DNA of 21,379 nucleotides from a virus. The notes under the pieces were generated by a model that was given only the letters and a program-made list of their open reading frames with translations, was not told the origin of the DNA and made no database searches. The DNA lies in the IMG/VR virus record IMGVR_UViG_3300025131_006650, positions 1-21,379 of that record. One strand, written 5' to 3'. Numbering within the stretch: position 1 is the first letter of the stretch; each line of letters begins with the position of its first letter. Position numbers and translations under genes: made by a program. Positions 14,366-19,720 of this stretch are shown in pieces.

Positions 14366-15204
14366 ATGACAAAAAAGAAGAACTCATCATAAGCCAAATA
14401 CATACTCCGTGCAAGGAATGTGTCTTCGCCATGTGGAAAAAATCCACACAGATAGGGTGCAAGCTAGGAAGAATCGAGGCATATAGAAACGCCGGGATTG
14501 AGGTAATGGAAGTTTACGATGATACAGATAGAGAGTTCTGCCTGATAAACGGGAGGGTGTGCCTGTCCTACAGGACAGAAGCCGTCATGAGTGACCACCC
14601 CAAGCAGTGCTGGGAAGAAATAGTAAGACTCCAAACAAAGATCCCTTATCAGGCTATAGTTTTTATAAATAAAGAAGACACGGTCACTACTATAAAGGCA
14701 TCTATAAAAAGATTAAAGGCCCAAGATGTCCAGCCCAACCTAGTAACCTTTGTTAATAAGCAATACTTGCTCTACTCTGAAGACCCAGATAAGTACACTA
14801 AGCCAAGCACAATGTTGGAGTGCCTACAAAACGCAGAGTTCCATCAGTTCAACTTCAAGAACGTCTATGACGAGACCCTTGATGATAGGAGCTTGATAGA
14901 TCTGGTATTCGATAGTACGAAGAACCTTCCGTATCCCTTCTATGTTTCGTTTGATGCATCATTTGATATTCCACAGGGGTTCAGTAAAGAGCTGAATGAG
15001 TCTGTATCTATGAAGATGATCCAGCTAGGATTCGCTTCACCAGTAGATGGGATTAACGGAATGATCGTCAATAGGATAGCTCATAAGAAACACGCCGGTA
15101 ATAGCTTTGGTGTTAACATAGAGAAGAAGATAGAGGCTAATGAAGATGAAGGTCACAAATTCATATTTAAGGCGGTAGATATATGTCCAAGTTTAAAGTC
15201 TTAA
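14362..15204 (+). CDS. Cysteine-cluster protein with possible GT-A-like domain
   Basis: A 280-aa protein starting at the ATGA overlap at 14362; a longer form from 14299 would run inside the upstream gene. The N-terminal region has a compact cysteine set: C17-x2-C20 (CKECVFAMW), C33 (QIGCKLGR), C60 and C67 (GRVCLSYR), which could hold zinc or an iron-sulfur cluster. The second half begins YQAIVFINKEDTVTTIKASI, like the first strand and helix of a family-2 (GT-A) glycosyltransferase, and continues with LVTFVNKQYLL and PFYVSFDASFDIP, the latter with aspartates that could stand for the metal-binding DxD. The C-terminal part is cut short relative to GT2 enzymes. The next, smaller gene may supply the rest. 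Assignment tentative. Confidence 0.5.
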   Translation: MNDKKEELIISQIHTPCKECVFAMWKKSTQIGCKLGRIEAYRNAGIEVMEVYDDTDREFCLINGRVCLSYRTEAVMSDHPKQCWEEIVRLQTKIPYQAIVFINKEDTVTTIKASIKRLKAQDVQPNLVTFVNKQYLLYSEDPDKYTKPSTMLECLQNAEFHQFNFKNVYDETLDDRSLIDLVFDSTKNLPYPFYVSFDASFDIPQGFSKELNESVSMKMIQLGFASPVDGINGMIVNRIAHKKHAGNSFGVNIEKKIEANEDEGHKFIFKAVDICPSLKS

Positions 15205-15554
15205 GCAATATAAACGATAATCTAGATAAGGTAATCCCCGATGAGATCTGCTTCTTTATTGACGAGAAAACAACGATAACAGAAGAGAATATGGATCGAA
15301 TGGCTGCTGAGTTCAAAGATCCTAAGATAGGCTTCGTTTATACAGATGCAGTAATAAAAACTGAGGAGTACTCCTTTGTCGAGTACCTTAGTGGGAAGGA
15401 TTTACCTGATATAGCTTTCGCTATGAGGGTTCCCGAGGGTATAACTTTAGAGAAAGTCAACGGAGAGTCTAAGTCTTTACTAATGAGACAACTTGCCGCA
15501 TATGGACTTTATTTCATACATATAGCAGATCCTCTTATAGAAATAAATGAATGA
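15183..15554 (+). CDS. Small GT-A-like fragment
   Basis: A 123-aa protein that overlaps the preceding gene by 22 nt, with AAGG upstream of the ATG inside that gene. The segment IPDEICFFIDEKTTITEENM and the following FKDPKIGFVYTDAV resemble the middle of family-2 glycosyltransferases (strand, acidic turn in place of DxD, helix, then a strand ending in a tyrosine). LLMRQLAAYGLYFIHIADPL is compatible with the end of such a domain. Full GT2 enzymes are twice as long, so this looks like half of a transferase and may act with the 280-aa protein encoded just before it. It could also be a decayed remnant; the coupled, well-spaced start argues that it is still made. Confidence 0.45.
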   Translation: MSKFKVLSNINDNLDKVIPDEICFFIDEKTTITEENMDRMAAEFKDPKIGFVYTDAVIKTEEYSFVEYLSGKDLPDIAFAMRVPEGITLEKVNGESKSLLMRQLAAYGLYFIHIADPLIEINE

Positions 15555-16252
15555 GTATCAGACATATAAAGGCCATCAATAGGCCAAATGAAATAGATAT
15601 AATAATACCGGCGGCTGGGCTAGGGAGAAGAATGAAATCCTACGGCCCTAAGTCGCTGATAAAAATAGCTGACAATGAAACGATCCTGAGTCGCCAACTC
15701 AAAATCCTAAAAGCCACGATCCCGAACTCTAACATCATATTGGTATGTGGATTTGAGGCCAATAGGTTAATGAACAAGTCACCGGACGACATAATTAAGA
15801 TTGAGAATGAGAGATACCAAGAAACGAATGTGGCTCGCAGTATAGGGATGGGACTCAGGGCGTCTTCTAAAGATGTGCTAGTAGTGCATGGAGATCTAAT
15901 TTTTAACCAAGCCTGCATAGAAGAATTGAATCTAAATAGATCTTCTACTGTAATCGGCACGGATATAATGGGGAAGGGAGAAGTGGGCTGTGTACACAAT
16001 AACAATCGCTTAGAGAGCATGATGTTTGACCTAGAGCCTAGATGGAGTCAGATAACATTCTTTACAGGTAGAGAGTTGGCCTCTTTGAAGAAGATATGTT
16101 GGAATAGAGAGAACGACTTGCTTTTCGGATTTGAGGTCATCAATAAAATCATTAGCGCTGGAGGCAAGATAAAAACTGTCACCGCCAAGAACGCGAAGGT
16201 TATAGATATAGATATGTCGAAGGATATACTTAAAGTCAAGGATATAGTATGA
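15551..16252 (+). CDS. Nucleotidyltransferase of the sugar-/choline-phosphate type (LicC-like)
   Basis: A 233-aa NTP-transferase that would activate a sugar-1-phosphate, phosphocholine or similar compound by coupling it to a nucleotide, making a donor for the neighbouring transferases. Visible motifs: IIIPAAGLGRRM (residues 17-28), the G-x-G-x-R signature; then PKSLIKI (33-39), with K34 as the likely phosphate-binding lysine. NERYQETNVARS (86-97) corresponds to the substrate-recognition loop of LicC-type enzymes. VVHGDLIF carries the metal-binding D115, and VIDIDMSKDIL near the end carries the second metal aspartate. No acyltransferase or left-handed helix domain follows, which favours the short LicC/RmlA-core form. 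The exact substrate is not decidable. ATGA overlaps at both ends. Confidence 0.8.
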   Translation: MSIRHIKAINRPNEIDIIIPAAGLGRRMKSYGPKSLIKIADNETILSRQLKILKATIPNSNIILVCGFEANRLMNKSPDDIIKIENERYQETNVARSIGMGLRASSKDVLVVHGDLIFNQACIEELNLNRSSTVIGTDIMGKGEVGCVHNNNRLESMMFDLEPRWSQITFFTGRELASLKKICWNRENDLLFGFEVINKIISAGGKIKTVTAKNAKVIDIDMSKDILKVKDIV

Positions 16253-17043
16253 AGATAGTAATCAGTGCAAAAAACTCCTCTCACCCTAAAGTTCAAGGGT
16301 TAGCTCAGGCATTAGCTACGGACCATCAAGTGGGGTACTGGGCAGTAGAAGAATCTCCCTTGGTAGATATGATAACTAGACAGTCTCCTGACCTATTTAT
16401 AGCAGATGACGAGGACAAGACTGTTGAGTACCTTATCGATGACGAAGATTTCAAGAGCACTAAGATAGTGACACTAAACACTAAAAAGAAGAGGCTTGAG
16501 AATCACTCTGGGCTAATCATTAATCTAGAAGAATTTACCGGGATGACTATGACCGATTTATTCGTTCCTTATAGCTCAAACGATTTTCTAGCTGGAGGTG
16601 AACCAACTCGACAGTATATGGCAGACATAACAGTATTCACAGATGGTATGGAGGATGTGAAATTCTCTGAATGGATATCCGCCCTTGCGTGTAAGTACAC
16701 AGTAAAGGCTTACGGCTCACATCAGCCTAGCTTAATAGAATATTTGGGTAGCCCAGATACCGAAGACTATAAAAAGATACTAGCCTCGGGAAGAGTGGGG
16801 ATAGCGTTCGATGAGCGATGGCTTCCTGACATCAGTAGGGCAGGGATGATTCCGCTCCTTTACACTCTCGCCCCTTCCACTCATTGGGAGTTTTCCACAT
16901 ATAAGGAGTTAGCAGAGGCGTGTTCTCACGTTACGAACCCAGAGTTTTACACATATTTATGGGCAGAGGGGCTTAGGGATAAATACGAGAAAGAGACCTA
17001 CGGTAAAATTGCCAAGTCTATACTTGAAAGGATATTCGAATGA
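16249..17043 (+). CDS. GT-B-like protein of the glycan block, unknown specificity
   Basis: A 264-aa cytoplasmic protein. It opens with KIVISAKNSSHPKVQGLAQA, a Rossmann-type first strand and helix, and contains the probable second-domain start at ADITVFTDGM (about 125-134). YKKILASGRVGIAFDERWLP followed by DISRAGMIPLL is similar to the donor-site stretch of CgeB-like and other GT-B proteins, where a motif of this kind surrounds the nucleotide sugar. It is short for a two-domain GT-B enzyme and shows no E-x7-E. It may be a reduced transferase or an accessory. Coupled by ATGA to the nucleotidyltransferase upstream and to the next gene downstream. Confidence 0.5.
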   Translation: MKIVISAKNSSHPKVQGLAQALATDHQVGYWAVEESPLVDMITRQSPDLFIADDEDKTVEYLIDDEDFKSTKIVTLNTKKKRLENHSGLIINLEEFTGMTMTDLFVPYSSNDFLAGGEPTRQYMADITVFTDGMEDVKFSEWISALACKYTVKAYGSHQPSLIEYLGSPDTEDYKKILASGRVGIAFDERWLPDISRAGMIPLLYTLAPSTHWEFSTYKELAEACSHVTNPEFYTYLWAEGLRDKYEKETYGKIAKSILERIFE

Positions 17044-17483
17044 TAGGTGTTATAACAAACACTGTAATGAGTGACCCTGAAAACCATTTGATATTCAAGG
17101 CATTAAACGAGCTTTCTAAAGATACTAACTGTTTCTTATTCACTAATATAGTTCAGTCACTACCTTGCCCCCACAAGTTTGCTATAATGCAGCAGGTGGA
17201 GGCGCTAAGTCACAAAGGTATTTTGATTAGTACAGATATCATAACTTCACAAATACTAAAAAACAACCTGATGGCAAAGAAGAAATACTACTATGTGTGG
17301 GGGCCTGAGTGGAGGAACCTAAGCAACTTCTCCCCAAACCAACTCGGTAGCATATTCTACAACGATGAAGTATCATTGATTGCCAGAAGTGTATCACACC
17401 ACTCCATGCTATCTGGATTATTTAAAGAGCCAGAGCACGTAGTGTATAATTGGAACGTAAATGAAATGAGGAAAATATTATGA
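17040..17483 (+). CDS. 147-aa hypothetical protein of the glycan block
   Basis: An unrecognised protein starting MIGVITNTVM, a hydrophobic first strand, followed by a helix (LIFKALNELS) and a second strand (CFLFTNIV), as in the first part of a Rossmann-like domain. A third segment, GILISTDIITSQIL, and the motif KKYYYVWGPEWRNL look conserved in character (aromatic, Gly-Pro). It is too short for a full GT-B enzyme and may represent an isolated N-terminal domain. ATGA overlaps with both neighbours tie it to the cassette. Function cannot be stated from sequence. Confidence 0.45.
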   Translation: MIGVITNTVMSDPENHLIFKALNELSKDTNCFLFTNIVQSLPCPHKFAIMQQVEALSHKGILISTDIITSQILKNNLMAKKKYYYVWGPEWRNLSNFSPNQLGSIFYNDEVSLIARSVSHHSMLSGLFKEPEHVVYNWNVNEMRKIL

Positions 17484-18295
17484 GCAAAAGTAAAAAGAGA
17501 AGTAACCCCGGTGAGTTCTTCACCCTACCAGAAGAAGAGAGACTTGAGACTTATGAGCTACTTTATTATGAGTCTAAGAATAGCTGGGCCGAGATAGCCA
17601 AACTTCTAGGCACATATCCAAACAAGGCAAGACGAGACGCTGCTAAGCTAGGTATGTCCTCTAGGGATAAGTCTAAGGCTCAGCAGCTCGCTATATCAGA
17701 AGGTAGGTGTGAACATCCGACTGAGGGGAAACAGCAGTCAGAGAAAACCCGCATCAAGATCAGTGAAAGTCAAGGTAAAGTATGGGACGACCTCAGTGAG
17801 GAGGATCGGGAGTATCGATCAGAAATAGGCAAGAAGTCTTGGGATGATAAGACAGATCTAGAGAAAGAGAACTTTTTCAAGAAGTCTGTTGACGCTATTC
17901 AGAAGGCTTCTAAAGAGGGATCAAAAGTAGAGTTGGAGCTGTTCAATTACTTAATAGAGGAAGGATATAAAGTACTAAAGCATAAGGAGCACTTCCTAAA
18001 GAACGAAAAATTCCACCTTGACTTATACCTGCCGGAACAACGTATAGCAATCGAGGTTGATGGGCCAATGCACTTCAAGCCTGTGTATGGAGAGGAGAAA
18101 CTTAACAAGCGACAGGCGGCGGATTCCTCCAAGAACGGGCTGGTTTTATCAGGAGGGATGGTATTAATCAGGGTAAAGTTAGATAAGAGGCAATCGCAAA
18201 GGTATATACGATCTCTTAAGGCTAAGCTATTAGGTCTTATTAAAGAGATAGGAATTAAGTTCCCAATAGAAAATGAAAGGTATTTTGAAATATGA
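17480..18295 (+). CDS. DUF559/Vsr-like endonuclease with NUMOD-like region (candidate free-standing homing endonuclease)
   Basis: A 271-aa protein with three parts. Residues 35-60 (SWAEIAKLLGTYPNKARRDA) form a probable helix-turn-helix. Residues 78-120, with GKQQSEKTRIKISESQGK, resemble NUMOD3-type DNA-binding repeats of homing endonucleases. The C-terminal nuclease domain (about 148-255) has E151/E153, D181 in FHLDLYLPEQ, and E192-x-D194...H198 in IAIEVDGPMHF. This matches the Vsr-related DUF559 fold, in which the ExD and H residues serve metal-dependent DNA cleavage. This architecture fits free-standing phage homing endonucleases; a repair or DNA-processing role is the alternative. Unlike many homing genes it is fully coupled (ATGA both sides), suggesting it has been part of the operon for some time. 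Confidence 0.7.
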   Translation: MSKSKKRSNPGEFFTLPEEERLETYELLYYESKNSWAEIAKLLGTYPNKARRDAAKLGMSSRDKSKAQQLAISEGRCEHPTEGKQQSEKTRIKISESQGKVWDDLSEEDREYRSEIGKKSWDDKTDLEKENFFKKSVDAIQKASKEGSKVELELFNYLIEEGYKVLKHKEHFLKNEKFHLDLYLPEQRIAIEVDGPMHFKPVYGEEKLNKRQAADSSKNGLVLSGGMVLIRVKLDKRQSQRYIRSLKAKLLGLIKEIGIKFPIENERYFEI

Positions 18296-19026
18296 GTAAA
18301 GATGATATGAAGGTTACTGATATGGTAGAAGAAGTTATTGAAGAAGCTACTCCCCACCTGATGGGGAACGTCCCCATGTTGAACACTGTCGAGTGGGCAG
18401 AATATATCCTAAACCAACTGTTCGATAGCGAGCTTGTTATGGGCTCCCCTACAACAGATGGGTTAAGAAGAGTTGCTGATAATGTGTTTGGTGAGATCTT
18501 AGAGTCTAACTCTACAGTCTTAGAAGTCCCTACTCGGGCCGCTAATGCGAAGGCAACGGTCCAACACACCCTTGTAATTAGGAAGTACAGTACGGGCTCT
18601 CTTATTAAGGTTGGAGCCTGTGTTGACGTACTATGTGATAAACTACCTCATCCATTTAATCAGCACTTAATATCTACAGCCTGCACTAGAGCAGAAGGAA
18701 AAGCTTTAAGGCGCGCTTTAAAGATTCGCGTACAAACAGCCGAAGAACTATCAAACTCCGAGGACATTGAGGACATGACGAAAAACGATCCGCTAACCGA
18801 TCAGCAAATACTTGCCATTAAGCAAATGTGTAAGAGGAATAATGTTGATCTGGTGAAACTTCTGAAGGATAACTCAGAAAAGAATAAGACGATTAAAGAC
18901 ATTAAGAATATTGAGGGCCGACATATCATGAACAAACTCTCCCACTACCAAAGAGAAGGTACCCCGGAAGAGTTCACTGGTTATGATGAAGGCTGGGCTG
19001 ATAGTAAATTTGGAGGTAATAAATAA
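18292..19026 (+). CDS. Putative single-strand DNA annealing protein (Rad52-like group)
   Basis: A 244-aa protein that probably binds single-stranded DNA and promotes annealing in phage recombination. The best clue is STACTRAEGKALRRALKIR (about 128-146), a motif shared by phage annealing proteins annotated as Rad52/22-like, followed by the TAEEL link. The C-terminal region DPLTDQQILAIKQMCKRN with a later IEGRHIMNKLSHYQ is the helical module often found at the end of these proteins. The N-terminal half has a hydrophobic strand (ATVQHTLVIRKYSTGSLIKV) compatible with the beta-sheet core. I see no Walker motif, so it is not a Sak4/RecA type. It lies directly after the endonuclease and before a zinc-binding protein. 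Confidence 0.55.
   Translation: MSKDDMKVTDMVEEVIEEATPHLMGNVPMLNTVEWAEYILNQLFDSELVMGSPTTDGLRRVADNVFGEILESNSTVLEVPTRAANAKATVQHTLVIRKYSTGSLIKVGACVDVLCDKLPHPFNQHLISTACTRAEGKALRRALKIRVQTAEELSNSEDIEDMTKNDPLTDQQILAIKQMCKRNNVDLVKLLKDNSEKNKTIKDIKNIEGRHIMNKLSHYQREGTPEEFTGYDEGWADSKFGGNK
19013..19017 (+). promoter_or_regulatory. Consensus Shine-Dalgarno before the 131-aa gene
   Basis: GGAGG, eight bases before the ATG at 19026. It is embedded in the final codons of the annealing-protein gene, whose TAA shares its last base with that ATG. Confidence 0.6.
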
Positions 19027-19421
19027 TGAGAGTTAAAGTAGAAGTAACTGATGGTCTTTGGGTGGAAGAAGATGTTGATAAAGAAGTTGATGCATTTAAA
19101 ACCATCGCCAGAATAACAGAACTCTTCAAGCACAGTGAATGTGGAATGTGCAAATGCAAGGATGTAAAATTTGTTTGTCGTCAAGACAAAAGTGAGAACG
19201 ACTGGATTGAGGTTGTGTGTAATGACTTCAAAAACTGCGGAGCGAAACTGATTTTCGGTCAAAAGAAAGGTAAAGGCGGCGAGATTTACCCCAAGATCAG
19301 ATGGAACAATCTTTCTGAAACACAGCAGAAGGAAAGGCACGAGGAAGAAGAGTATTCGGAGAAGCATTTTGGATTCCTGCCCAACAAAGGCTGGTTCATC
19401 TATAAGCGTAAGACCGACTAA
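19026..19421 (+). CDS. 131-aa zinc-finger protein, unknown function
   Basis: The last gene of the plus-strand train. The N-terminal 35 residues are acidic (VEEDVDKEVDAFK). A central metal site is likely formed by C39-x2-C42-x-C44 (ECGMCKCKD), C51 (FVCRQ), C65 (VVCNDF) and C70 (KNCGAK). The region CGAKLIFGQKKGKGGEIYPK and the ending LPNKGWFIYKRK resemble a family of small phage and cyanobacterial proteins with a cysteine finger and a terminal GWxxY motif, whose role I do not know. TAATG start overlap and a strong GGAGG ribosome site point to high translation. An intrinsic terminator follows 25 nt after the stop. Confidence 0.6.
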   Translation: MRVKVEVTDGLWVEEDVDKEVDAFKTIARITELFKHSECGMCKCKDVKFVCRQDKSENDWIEVVCNDFKNCGAKLIFGQKKGKGGEIYPKIRWNNLSETQQKERHEEEEYSEKHFGFLPNKGWFIYKRKTD

Positions 19422-19446
19422 GATTTTTATAAAAAGCAGATACCAC

Positions 19447-19481
19447 AAGAGGGCTAGGATATAACCTAGTCCTCTTTTTTT
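19447..19481 (+). terminator. Intrinsic (rho-independent) terminator between converging genes
   Basis: An almost perfect 12-bp hairpin: the arm AAGAGGGCTAGG (19447-19458) pairs with CCTAGTCCTCTT (19465-19476) through a 6-base loop, with one G-T wobble. A T tract (19475-19481) follows on the plus strand, so it ends the long plus-strand operon. On the minus strand the same hairpin lacks an adjoining T tract (the nearest T run starts about 12 bases beyond), so it would stop converging transcription only weakly. The last codons and stop of the minus-strand 80-aa gene lie inside it. Confidence 0.88.
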
Positions 19482-19708
19482 GTTCTATATGGGAAGACCT
19501 TGTTAAGAAACTGCTTTCTTTTACTACAACCGCAGCCTCGCCCGCCCAAAGCCTGAGATACCAATTCTTCGGTTATTCCGAAAGACGAGAAGACTCTCTC
19601 TAAAGTGTCCCCTAGTCCTACAGGGTCTTTATGCCTAAAGTTAGTTATATTGATATCCTCTTCTTTTTCAAGATGCTCAATAGCTTCATCTATCTTTTCA
19701 ATACCCAT
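19466..19708 (-). CDS. 80-aa protein with C-terminal CGCxxRKxxLNxxFPY motif
   Basis: A small minus-strand protein, ATG preceded by AAAGGG. It begins with a helical acidic segment (MGIEKIDEAIEHLEKEED). PVGLGDTLERVFSSFGI follows, and then a C-terminal block GCGCSKRKQFLNKVFPYR. That combination of GLGD...E and CGC..RK..LN..FPY is one I associate with short hypothetical proteins of environmental phages; no function is known to me. The two cysteines with the basic helix could bind a metal. Its gene ends inside the terminator hairpin, where the codons for the final RTKKED come from the T tract. It follows the large virion-like gene after 12 nt, probably in the same transcript. Confidence 0.6.
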   Translation of the reverse strand: MGIEKIDEAIEHLEKEEDINITNFRHKDPVGLGDTLERVFSSFGITEELVSQALGGRGCGCSKRKQFLNKVFPYRTKKED

Positions 19709-19720
19709 ATCCCTTTGCCT

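Noticed and set aside
10325-17483. Host-derived O-antigen or capsule island
   Set aside because: Gene sizes, tight overlaps and flanking phage replication and recombination genes on the same strand argue for a phage cassette rather than a bacterial polysaccharide locus; no flippase or polymerase is present.
18981-19448. 155-aa minus-strand frame opposite the zinc-finger gene
   Set aside because: Antisense to a gene with a consensus ribosome site and a cysteine motif; leucine/phenylalanine-rich shadow, though it could superficially look like a membrane protein.
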